In this document: one piece after another, positions 1 to 9,335 of the stretch | Position numbering within the stretch: the first letter of the stretch is position 1 | Layout: every line of letters begins with the position of its first letter | Made by a program: the position numbers and the translations under genes | Notes under the pieces: generated by a model | What the model was told of the DNA's origin: nothing | Databases searched by the model: none | What the model saw: the letters and a program-made list of their open reading frames with translations, nothing else | From: Novosphingobium sp. Leaf2 | GTDB taxonomy: Bacteria; Pseudomonadota; Alphaproteobacteria; Sphingomonadales; Sphingomonadaceae | DNA length: 64,000 bases | Assembly (NCBI RefSeq): GCF_001421325.1 | Contig: NZ_LMJY01000002.1 | Span: 47,319 to 111,318, forward strand | Direction: 5' to 3'

Positions 1-80
1 ATCTGGACGGCCACGGCTGGGGCCCGTTCCATATGGACATGAATGCGGCGCCGCCCGCTTCTGACGGAGACGCCGCATGA
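1..80 (+). CDS. C-terminal end of an unidentified protein (5' part outside window)
   Basis: An open frame enters from the left edge (first full codon at base 3) and ends with TGA at 78-80, overlapping the ATG of the next gene as ATGA, so the two are probably translationally coupled. Only about 25 residues are visible, containing DGHGWGPFHMDMN followed by an Ala/Pro-rich tail. The aromatic stretch could be the last helix of an SRPBCC/AHSA1-type protein, a family often found beside VOC and DUF1428 genes, but that is a guess from very little sequence. Confidence 0.55.
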   Translation, partial: LDGHGWGPFHMDMNAAPPASDGDAA

Positions 81-790
81 CGTATGTAGAGGGGTTCCTC
101 TCGCCCGTTCCGCTCGCCAACAAGGAGGCATACATTGCCCATGCCCGTCAGGCCACGCCGGTGCTGCGCGACCTTGGCGTCGTGCGCATCGTCGAGGCTT
201 GGGGCGATGACGTTCCGCGCGGCAAGGTCAACGACATGTGGATGGCGGTGGACGCGCGCGAAGACGAGACCGTGGTGTTTTCATGGTTCGAGTATCCCGA
301 CCGTGCGACGCGCGATGCGACGGTCGGCAAACTGATGAACGATCCACGCCTGGCGGGCATGATGGACGCGGTGCCCTTCGATACACAGCGGATGGTCTGG
401 GGCGGGTTCGAAAGCGTCAGCGAAGCGGGTGAAGCGTGTGCACCGGGGTATGTCGATGGCGTTGTGCTGCCGCTCAAGGCCGACCGATGCGACGAATACG
501 CCGGGTTTGCGGCGGCGACCACGGCCACGTTTCTCGATCATGGCGCGCTGCGGATTCTGGACTCTGTAGCCGACGATGTGGCGGCCGGCGAGGTAACGGA
601 TTTCCTGCGCGCGGTGAACGTGGAGGACGGCGAAATTCCTGCGTTCGGGTGGGTCGAGTGGCCCGACAAGCCTACACGCGACGCCGGCTGGGGCAAGATC
701 ATGGACGATCCGCGTCTGGCAGACCGGGTTCCGCCCTTCGATGGCGAGCGCATGATCTTCGGCGGTTTTTCGACCATCGTAGACGCATGA
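77..790 (+). CDS. DUF1428 family protein, tandem-duplicated (two domains)
   Basis: 237 aa, about twice the usual length of a DUF1428 (YbaA-like) protein. Residues 1-113 and 122-237 are each a recognisable DUF1428 unit: both begin with YVEG/YVDG, carry a Gly-rich 'W-x-E-Y/W-P-D' strand, then a 'MxDPRLA' helix and end in 'PFD-x-x-RM-x-x-GGF'. The family is a small ferredoxin-fold domain of unknown function. The start ATG overlaps the upstream stop and has a GGAG at 66-69. It lies just upstream of a VOC protein, so the three may form one operon. No signal peptide or membrane segment is visible, so it is probably cytoplasmic. Confidence 0.88.
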   Translation: MTYVEGFLSPVPLANKEAYIAHARQATPVLRDLGVVRIVEAWGDDVPRGKVNDMWMAVDAREDETVVFSWFEYPDRATRDATVGKLMNDPRLAGMMDAVPFDTQRMVWGGFESVSEAGEACAPGYVDGVVLPLKADRCDEYAGFAAATTATFLDHGALRILDSVADDVAAGEVTDFLRAVNVEDGEIPAFGWVEWPDKPTRDAGWGKIMDDPRLADRVPPFDGERMIFGGFSTIVDA

Positions 791-806
791 GGCAGGAGTG
801 GACGCA

Positions 807-1604
807 ATGACAACCGGCAGCGGTACGCCAGTCTGGTTCGAACTTAACGTGCCCGACACTGGCGCGGCAGAGCGTTTCTACACAGCAATTACGGGGTGGA
901 GCGTCGCGCAATCGCCTGTGGCGGAGCATGGCGGCTACCGCATCGCCAGCGCGCCGGACGGAATGCCGGTGGCCGGGATGATGACCTCGCCGCCAGGTGC
1001 GCCCGCATTCGGCGGCTGGGCAGTCTATCTCGGTGTCGATGATACCGATGCCTTCGCCGCAAGGGTAAAGGCGCTGGGCGGCAGCGTGAACTTCGGCCCG
1101 ATGGACATTCCGCACGTGGGCCGGTTCGCGGTGTGCGCCGACCCCCAAGGCGTCGTGTTTTTCATCATGACCGGTGCGGGCGAAGATACCAGCAAGGCTT
1201 TCCTGCAGATGGAGGGCGGGGGTAGCCTGGGCCATGCAGTCTGGATCGAACTGGCGACGCCGGATACTGATGCTGCCTTCGTCTTCTACGGCGACCTGTT
1301 CGGATGGACGAAAGCCGGTGCGATGCCGATGGGCCCGATGGGCGACTATGCCTTCATCGGCGCCGGTGCTCTGAACCCCGGCGCGATCATGTCCAGCACC
1401 GCAACGGGCGCGCCGGCTGGGTGGACCTGGTATGTCGAGGTCGCCGATATCGACGACGCGGTCGAGGCGGTGCGCGCGAACGGTGGCGCAGTCATCCAGG
1501 GGCCGGACCAGATCCCGGGTGGTAACTATTCGGTCAAGCTCGTCGATCCGCAGCACTATCCGTTCGGGATGGTAGGTCCGCGCCACGGGACGCGTGACGA
1601 ATAG
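807..1604 (+). CDS. VOC family protein with two glyoxalase-like domains
   Basis: 265 aa from ATG 807, preferred over GTG 798 because AGGAG at 794-798 is correctly spaced. It has two vicinal-oxygen-chelate (glyoxalase I/bleomycin resistance) domains. The first opens with 'PVWFELNVPDTGAAERFY', and the second, from about residue 130, with 'AVWIELATPDTDAAFVFY'. Each ends in a 'DPxGVxF' or 'DPQHYPFG' strand. Such paired-domain proteins are usually small cytoplasmic enzymes or binding proteins whose substrate cannot be read from sequence. The 16-base gap after the DUF1428 gene suggests one transcript. Confidence 0.85.
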   Translation: MTTGSGTPVWFELNVPDTGAAERFYTAITGWSVAQSPVAEHGGYRIASAPDGMPVAGMMTSPPGAPAFGGWAVYLGVDDTDAFAARVKALGGSVNFGPMDIPHVGRFAVCADPQGVVFFIMTGAGEDTSKAFLQMEGGGSLGHAVWIELATPDTDAAFVFYGDLFGWTKAGAMPMGPMGDYAFIGAGALNPGAIMSSTATGAPAGWTWYVEVADIDDAVEAVRANGGAVIQGPDQIPGGNYSVKLVDPQHYPFGMVGPRHGTRDE

Positions 1605-1791
1605 CGGGGCATGTCGGCGCAATCGTACCGGCCAGTATTGCCCGGCGATCCGGAACGAACCTGGCGTTTGCCAGTTTTTTGCCCATCGCCTGATGTAGTT
1701 GAACGAAAGGCGACAAGGATCGATTACTAGTCCGCGTCATCCCTCAAGACGCGGCGAGTCGGGTGAGCGGATACCACCTAGCCTGAGGCCG

Positions 1792-2225
1792 GTGGCGATC
1801 CCGGTCGCCAGCGCGCAAACCGACGCACTTGCGTATACCTTGCGCGTGACGCCGAAGGAGGGCCGGTCAATCCGGCGATCCAGCGCCGCTACACGGCCCA
1901 GTCGAAGGCCTGCCGAGACGCCGAGACGCCGCGACCCCGCCATCCGGCAATGTCCGGTGCTATCAGGCGGAATTCGCGCGCCAGGACGCATACCTCAACC
2001 GTGCGTGGGCGTGCGCGCTGCGCCGGGTCCAACCCGCGCGGCACCGCTCTGATGGCGCAACGCCGCTGGGTGGCCCAGCGCCGCCCTTTGTGCGCACTAC
2101 GTCAAGGGCATGAACGCCCCGCTGGAGGCGGTTGCGTATCTGGATTGCCCGGTGGAAGTGACGATCCGTCGCACGATGTGGCTGGAGCAACGTGGCGCCA
2201 GGGTCAGCCGCACTTGCAAACAGTC
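1792..2225 (+). pseudogene. Decayed LprI-like (DUF1311) lysozyme-inhibitor gene
   Basis: This gene-free stretch holds fragments of one secreted Cys-containing protein in successive frames. A signal-peptide end 'VAIPVASAQT' (from 1792) is in one frame and 'PAIQRRYTAQSKAC' (from about 1875) in another. 'YQAEFARQDAYLNRAW' (from 1961) is in a third, 'LMAQRRWVAQRRPLC' (from 2049) is back in the second, and 'NAPLEAVAYLDCPVE' (from 2113) is in the first. The order Q..D..LN..W, then L..QRxWV..R..C, then a YLDC/TxRRTxxL tail, is the DUF1311/LprI pattern. At least three frame changes are needed to join them, so no full-length product is possible. The rest of 1605-2489 shows nothing recognisable. Confidence 0.6.
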
Positions 2226-2489
2226 AATCACTAGGCGGCCATCGCCAGTTCAGTCACCTTGCGCGACGCGCTGCTCCAACGCGACGGTTCTGGTGCAAAG
2301 GTCCGCAAGTTCGAAACTATGCGAGCCCAGGAACGCGACTGAGCCGTGGTTGGGATTGCTTGCCAGGCGGGCGGTTTGCCTGCGATGGCGGGCAAGCCAC
2401 TGCCGCTGATCCGTGCGCAGACGCTCGCGGGGCGCGGCCGGCGGGTTTGCGATCTGCCACCAAGTGGCGCCCGGCGGCGTTAGGGTTGC

Positions 2490-2777
2490 ATGTCCGACGA
2501 TCTTGCCAGTTTGTACGCGCGCATGGATGCCGCCGCCAAGGCTCTCGATTTCGAGGAGGCGCGGCGGCTGCGCGACCAGATCAGCCTGCTGAGGGGCGGC
2601 GCGTCTTCAGCAGAGGCCAGCGCGGCGGACCTTTCCGGCATGGTGCGCCAGCAGCCCGGCGCGATGGGGCTTGGCACCAATCACCTTCGCACGGCGCCGC
2701 CACCGGGCTGGAAGCCGCCGGCAAAGCCCGATCTCCACACCAACACCAAATCCCGCCGCCGCCCGCGCTCAGACTGA
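2490..2777 (+). CDS. UVR-motif (UvrB/UvrC motif) small protein
   Basis: 95 aa. Residues 4-38 form a UVR motif: 'ARMDAAAKALDFEEARRLRD' followed by QISLL, the helical hairpin that UvrB and UvrC use to contact each other. The rest is low-complexity and basic (Pro/Lys/Arg-rich tail), with no nuclease or helicase domain, so it is a stand-alone UVR protein rather than an Uvr subunit. Sphingomonads commonly carry such short proteins, role unknown. The Shine-Dalgarno sequence is weak (TTAGGG). Confidence 0.75.
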   Translation: MSDDLASLYARMDAAAKALDFEEARRLRDQISLLRGGASSAEASAADLSGMVRQQPGAMGLGTNHLRTAPPPGWKPPAKPDLHTNTKSRRRPRSD

Positions 2778-2871
2778 CGATTGTCCTGATCGAGGTTTAG
2801 GCGAGCAGACCTTGCGGCAACTGCGAACGGGCGGGGTGGTTGCCTAGGGTGAAGCACAAGAGGTACTGCCC

Positions 2872-5100
<2,229 letters not shown>

Positions 5101-5114
5101 CGGCGAACAAAGAG

Positions 5115-5149
5115 CGGCGCGGGTGGGTTATCATCCGCGCCGTTTTTTT
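5115..5149 (+). terminator. Rho-independent terminator of katE
   Basis: A perfect 8-bp GC stem (CGGCGCGG 5115-5122 with CCGCGCCG 5135-5142), a 12-nt loop and seven T's (5143-5149), 15 bases after the catalase stop. Confidence 0.9.
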
Positions 5150-5159
5150 GTCGGCAGGC

Positions 5160-5190
5160 AAAAAATTACCCCCGCCAAAGCGGGGGTAAT
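5160..5190 (-). terminator. Rho-independent terminator of the small minus-strand gene
   Basis: A perfect 11-bp stem (5165-5175 with 5180-5190, ATTACCCCCGC/GCGGGGGTAAT) and a 4-nt loop. Read on the minus strand, it is followed by a run of T's (A-run at 5160-5165 on the plus strand). It sits 20 bases past the stop of the gene at 5210-5389 and converges with the katE terminator. Confidence 0.88.
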
Positions 5191-5209
5191 GGTGCAACCT
5201 TGTGCGAAG

Positions 5210-5389
5210 TTACTTCGCGCCGGTGCCGGGCTCTGTGGTCTTGGGGGCCTTGCCGTCTTCGATCCGGCCTTCATTGCGAAGTTCGCGGCCTTCCTCGGCC
5301 TTCTTCTGGCTCTCGGCTGATTTGCCGTGCTCGTTCATCTCTTCCTTGATGAAACCGGCGGCTTCCTTGGCTTTGCCTTCGATGCTCAT
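5210..5389 (-). CDS. Small hydrophilic stress-type protein (CsbD-like)
   Basis: 59 aa, starting MSIEGKAKEAAGFIKEEM and ending EPGTGAK. It is highly charged (Lys/Glu-rich), has no hydrophobic segment and looks helical or disordered. It has an AAGGAGA Shine-Dalgarno and its own perfect terminator, which together make a real gene convincing despite its size. The opening 'IEGKAKEAAG' and the overall composition resemble CsbD/UPF0337 general-stress proteins, but the match is loose. Function unknown. Its position beside a catalase fits a stress role, by inference only. Confidence 0.75.
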   Translation of the reverse strand: MSIEGKAKEAAGFIKEEMNEHGKSAESQKKAEEGRELRNEGRIEDGKAPKTTEPGTGAK

Positions 5390-5584
5390 GATCGTCTCCT
5401 TTTCTTGCGTCTGCCCGTGCAGATCGTGTTGATCCCCCAGCGTTCGAAGCCCGCCGCAAGATCCGGTCGCCCATCACAGATCAACTAAAATGGAGGCCGG
5501 CAGTCGCGAGCGTATCGGCCAAGCGCGCCTCCGTTCGTCGCACCCCGCGCCCGCACGGCCCGTGCAGCAATGTGGTATGGCGGA

Positions 5585-5660
5585 GTGTTCATGTATCCGA
5601 AAGGATATCCTGAACACGCAAGGGCTCCACGGCATTCAGGTGCGGCGTCATGCCGCACCT
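5585..5660 (+). other. Two-hairpin structured segment upstream of the OmpA-family gene
   Basis: The 386-base gap 5390-5775 has no gene, but it holds two hairpins in the plus-strand orientation. Hairpin 1 pairs 5585-5591 with 5611-5617 (GTGTTCA/TGAACAC) and 5594-5598 with 5603-5607 (TATCC/GGATA), closing a GAAA tetraloop. Hairpin 2 is a perfect 9-bp stem (5638-5646 with 5652-5660, AGGTGCGGC/GCCGCACCT) with a 5-nt loop. Neither is followed by a T-run. This could be a structured 5' leader of the gene at 5776 or a small RNA. Confidence 0.4.
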
Positions 5661-5775
5661 CCGGGGAAGATTTATACACGGGGGCTCCGGCGGCTCACGG
5701 CACTTTTCAAGGCCGGGCAGCCGGACGAAGCTGCGGTCATGCAGGCCCGATGGTCGAGTTTGAAGGAGTACCGCA

Positions 5776-6678
5776 ATGATCGTTTCCAAACACCCAAAGA
5801 TGCTTATGGCAGTAGCATTGCTGGCCGGCACCGCTGGCGCAGGCGTGTCCGCGCAATCGCAGGATGCGCCCCCGCCAGCAGATGCGGCAGCCCCAGCTCC
5901 TGAAGCGCCGCCGCCGGCCGATGTCACCGCAACCGTACCGGGCACCCGGCCCGTGCAGGGGCCGGAAATCAAGGGCATCATCTCCGCGCGCAGCGGCGAC
6001 AGGATGCAGGTTACTGCCGATGATGGCACCAAGACCGTGGTGACTATCGACGACGGGACCAAGATCACCGCGGTCAAAGGCCTGTTCGGCATGAACCGCA
6101 GCAAGCTGGCGTCCACCTCGCTGCTCAATGGCCTGCCGGTGACGGTCAAGACCGTGCAGGGCGGCGACGGACTGCTCGCTAGCGACATTACCCTGCAGGG
6201 CAAGGATCTGCGCACCGCCGCAATGATCCACAACGGCACCGACCAGCGGTTCTCCGAACAGACCGCCGCTACCGAGGCCTTGCGCGGTCGCATGGGGGAT
6301 ATCGACAAATATAACGTCAAGAACACGATCAATGTGAACTTCGACACCGGCAAGGCTGTGCTCTCACCTCAGGCCAAGGCCGATCTGTGTGCCGCTGCTA
6401 CGGCCGCGGACGGCATGGACAACGCGTTGCTGCTGGTCGTGGGTTACACCGATTCCACCGGCACCCCCGAATTCAACCAGACGCTTAGCGAAAAGCGAGC
6501 GGGTAATGTCGTGAACTATCTCCAGCAGGCCTGCCACTGGAAGCCCTACCGGATGCTGACCCCCACCGGCATGTCCGAAGCGGACCCGCTGGCGGACAAC
6601 AGCACGCCCGAAGGCAAGGCGCAGAACCGCCGCGTTTCGGTGAACGTGTTGGTCAGCAAGGGGCTGGACGGCCTGTAA
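5776..6678 (+). CDS. OmpA-family outer-membrane/peptidoglycan-linking protein
   Basis: 300 aa. Residues 1-26 are a signal peptide ending near 'GVSAQS', followed by a Pro/Ala-rich linker (27-55). Next comes a beta-rich middle domain (about 57-140, 'IKGIISARSGDRMQVTADDG') resembling DUF5666/OB-like exported domains. The C-terminal OmpA domain (about 185-300) has 'VNFDTGKAVLSPQAK', 'GYTDSTGTPEFNQTLSEKRA' and 'NRRVSVNVLV', including the Asp and Arg that bind diaminopimelate of peptidoglycan. It lacks the eight-stranded OmpA barrel, so it is probably a periplasmic or outer-membrane-associated anchor. GGAG at 5765-5768 precedes the ATG. Confidence 0.85.
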   Translation: MIVSKHPKMLMAVALLAGTAGAGVSAQSQDAPPPADAAAPAPEAPPPADVTATVPGTRPVQGPEIKGIISARSGDRMQVTADDGTKTVVTIDDGTKITAVKGLFGMNRSKLASTSLLNGLPVTVKTVQGGDGLLASDITLQGKDLRTAAMIHNGTDQRFSEQTAATEALRGRMGDIDKYNVKNTINVNFDTGKAVLSPQAKADLCAAATAADGMDNALLLVVGYTDSTGTPEFNQTLSEKRAGNVVNYLQQACHWKPYRMLTPTGMSEADPLADNSTPEGKAQNRRVSVNVLVSKGLDGL

Positions 6679-6690
6679 GCGCGCAAAGAC

Positions 6691-6716
6691 GGGGAGCGGG
6701 CTGTCGCCTGCTCCCC
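6691..6716. terminator. Hairpin between convergent genes (possible bidirectional terminator)
   Basis: GGGGAGC at 6691-6697 pairs with GCTCCCC at 6710-6716, extended by GGC/GCC around a TGTC loop. It sits in the 44-base gap between the OmpA-family gene and the converging kinase gene. Neither side has a good T-run, so the terminator assignment is tentative. Confidence 0.45.
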
Positions 6717-6722
6717 TGCTTG

Positions 6723-9335
6723 TCAGGCCATCATTTCTGCGACCTTGGACGCGAGATCGTCCAGCGCGAAGGGCTTAGTGATCATCCCCATGTTCGTGCC
6801 CAAAAAGCCGGCGCGGATCGCGGCGTTCTCGGCATAACCGGTGACGAACAGGATCGGCAGATCGGGGCGGTGTCCACGCGCCACTTCGGCAAGTTGCCGC
6901 CCGTTCATGCCGGGCAGGCCGACATCGGACACCATCAGATTGAGATGATCGTCCGAGCGCAGGATCGGAATCGCTTCCACGGCATCGCCTGCCTCCAGCG
7001 TGGTGTAGCCGAGTTCCCGCAGCACGTCACACACCAGCAGGCGCACCGCCGGATCGTCTTCCACGACCAGCACGGTCTGGCCGCTACCGGTGCTGGTGGC
7101 AGCTGGCGCCGCCTTGGTCGGCTGGTGCACGCCTTCGCCCGCCGGGAGGTAGAGCTTGACCGAGGTGCCGCCGCCCGGCTTGCTGTGAATGCGCACCTGG
7201 CCGCCAGACTGGCGGGCAAACCCGTACACCATCGACAGGCCAAGCCCGGTGCCCTGGCCGATCGGCTTGGTGGTGAAGAACGGCTCGAACACCTTTTCCA
7301 TGACGTCGCTGGACATGCCCACGCCTGTGTCCGACACGGCGATGATCACATACGGACCCGGCTTTATGTCGGGCTCGGCGATTGCGTACGAGGGGTCGAG
7401 GTCTACGGTGGCCACCTCCACCGTGAGCTGGCCCCCGTCCGGCATGGCATCGCGCGCATTGATCGCCAGGTTGATGATCGCGCTTTCCAACTGATTGGCA
7501 TCCGCGATGGCGTGCGGGTTTCCTGGCGCTTCGACGATGTCCAGCCGAATGTTTTCGGAGATGGTCCGCCGCAGCAGATCGTCCAGCGACTGGACCAGCG
7601 CGTTGACATCCACCGGCTTGGCATCGAGCGACTGGCGGCGTGAAAACGCCAGCAGCCGCGCGGTGAGCGCGGCGGCGCGCTGCGCTGACGTGGACGCCGC
7701 GTCCATGTAGCGGTCCAGACCGTCCATCCGGTTGGACGCGATGCGCCGCTTCATCAGGTCCAGACTGCCGATGACGCCGGTGAGCATGTTGTTGAAATCG
7801 TGGGCGATGCCGCCAGTCAGCTGCCCCACGGCTTCCATTTTCTGGCTTTGCCGCAGCGCGGCTTCGGCATTCGCGCGGTTGGCCATTTCCTCTTCCAGCG
7901 CCTGCGTGCGTTCGATCACCTTCTGCTCAAGCGTCTGGTTGAGGCGGTTCGCGGTCTTGATCAGCCTGGCATTGTCGATGGCGATCGCGGCCTGCGCGGC
8001 AAGCCCGGCGGCCAGGCGTTCGGACCGCGTATCGAACCGGTCCGCCTCGCGGTGGCCGAAGAACAGGGCGCCGATCACTTCGCCCGAACGGGCAACGACC
8101 GGGATCGCAAGGTAGCTTAAGACTTTCAAGTGGCCCTTGGGCATTCCCCAATGCGGCGCATTGTTGCCATAGCGAGGATCCTTGGTGATGTTGCCTGAGC
8201 GCACAATGCCTTCCCCGTTGAACGTGGGGCCAAACAAGGTGGTGTTGCGCGGCGTGGTGAAGTTCCTGAACGCCTCCATCGGTGCGCCCGAAAGGCTGTA
8301 AAGCTTGTAGGTCTCGCCGCGCTCATCCACCTGGTTGTAGAAGAACGCGCCGTATTGCGCCCCCGTAAGGTCGCGCCCGGCATCGACGACGGACTGGACC
8401 AGCGTATCGAGATCAAGCTCTGCCGCCACCCGCTCGCCGGTCTGGTTCAGCGTTTCCAGCGCGCGGCTTTCCTCGCGCAGTGCGGCTTCGGAGGCGGCCA
8501 GCGCGGCTTCGGCTTCCTTGGCTGCGGTGATGTCGATCACGGTGCCGATGAAACGCACAGCCACGCCGTTTTCGAACACCGCGCCGCCGCGCGCCGAAAC
8601 GTAGCGCTCGACCCCGTCCTCCAGACCGATCGTGCGATAGTGGATGTCATAGGACCCATCGCCGCTGGGATCGAGCGCAAGGCGCACCGCGTTTTCAGTG
8701 AAAGCCCGGTCATCAGGATGCAGGCCGGCCAGGAAACTGCCGTCGAACGTGATGGGCGCATCGGGGGACAGGCCGAACATCGCCTTGCAGCGCTCGTCCC
8801 AGCGCAGTTCGCCGGAAACCGGATCATAATCCCAAGTGCCGATATTGGCGGCGGCGGTAGCCAGGCGCAGGCGGCTTTCGCTGTTGGCCAGCTCGGCGAG
8901 CCGGTCGCGCATCTCGAACTGCTTTTGCCGGGCGCGCAAGGCCGAAGCGATGGTGCTGACGAGCGAGGCGACGCCCAAGGGGCGTTCCAGCACGACCTTG
9001 TTGCCAGGCAGGTCATCGAAGTTCAGTTCGCGGGCGGCGTAGCGCGCATTATAGGTCGATCGCTGGGCCTTGAGGATGACGAACGGCAGATCCGACCACG
9101 CCGGCTGCTGCGCCAGCGCACGTGATAGCGGTTCAAGATTGCCGTTCAGCGCCTCTTCGGTGACCAGCACGGTGCCCACATGATCGTCCAGCGCCTGCGC
9201 CACCGCGACGATATCATCGCAGATACGCACTGTGTAATTCTGCCTGCCCAGCAATTCGGCCACGCTTTGGGCATCGCGGCCATACGGTGCGCAAACCAGA
9301 ACGCGGTAGCCTTCGGCCGCGGTTCTAGCCGCCAT
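6723..9335 (-). CDS. Hybrid sensor histidine kinase/response regulator (pseudoREC-PAS-GAF-HK-REC)
   Basis: 870 aa with no membrane segment, so a cytosolic sensor. Residues 1-135 are receiver-like, but the phosphoacceptor position reads 'TVLVTEEAL' (no Asp), a degenerate receiver. PAS (about 150-275) and GAF (about 300-458) follow. The dimerisation domain has the phosphorylated H512 in 'GQLTGGIAHDFNN'. The ATPase domain has N-box 'INLAINARDAMP', 'DTGVGM' and 'GTGLGLSMVYGF'. The C-terminal receiver (755-870) keeps acidic E759/D760/D761, the phosphoacceptor D804 in 'MVSDVGLPG' and K854. It overlaps the upstream KaiC-like gene by 11 bases, so the two are co-translated and likely act together. Confidence 0.93.
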   Translation of the reverse strand: MAARTAAEGYRVLVCAPYGRDAQSVAELLGRQNYTVRICDDIVAVAQALDDHVGTVLVTEEALNGNLEPLSRALAQQPAWSDLPFVILKAQRSTYNARYAARELNFDDLPGNKVVLERPLGVASLVSTIASALRARQKQFEMRDRLAELANSESRLRLATAAANIGTWDYDPVSGELRWDERCKAMFGLSPDAPITFDGSFLAGLHPDDRAFTENAVRLALDPSGDGSYDIHYRTIGLEDGVERYVSARGGAVFENGVAVRFIGTVIDITAAKEAEAALAASEAALREESRALETLNQTGERVAAELDLDTLVQSVVDAGRDLTGAQYGAFFYNQVDERGETYKLYSLSGAPMEAFRNFTTPRNTTLFGPTFNGEGIVRSGNITKDPRYGNNAPHWGMPKGHLKVLSYLAIPVVARSGEVIGALFFGHREADRFDTRSERLAAGLAAQAAIAIDNARLIKTANRLNQTLEQKVIERTQALEEEMANRANAEAALRQSQKMEAVGQLTGGIAHDFNNMLTGVIGSLDLMKRRIASNRMDGLDRYMDAASTSAQRAAALTARLLAFSRRQSLDAKPVDVNALVQSLDDLLRRTISENIRLDIVEAPGNPHAIADANQLESAIINLAINARDAMPDGGQLTVEVATVDLDPSYAIAEPDIKPGPYVIIAVSDTGVGMSSDVMEKVFEPFFTTKPIGQGTGLGLSMVYGFARQSGGQVRIHSKPGGGTSVKLYLPAGEGVHQPTKAAPAATSTGSGQTVLVVEDDPAVRLLVCDVLRELGYTTLEAGDAVEAIPILRSDDHLNLMVSDVGLPGMNGRQLAEVARGHRPDLPILFVTGYAENAAIRAGFLGTNMGMITKPFALDDLASKVAEMMA

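Noticed and set aside
2226..2480. Second pseudogene after the LprI remnant
   Set aside because: Short fragments such as LCTRTVALEQRV on the minus strand could be helical protein pieces, but no family pattern emerges.
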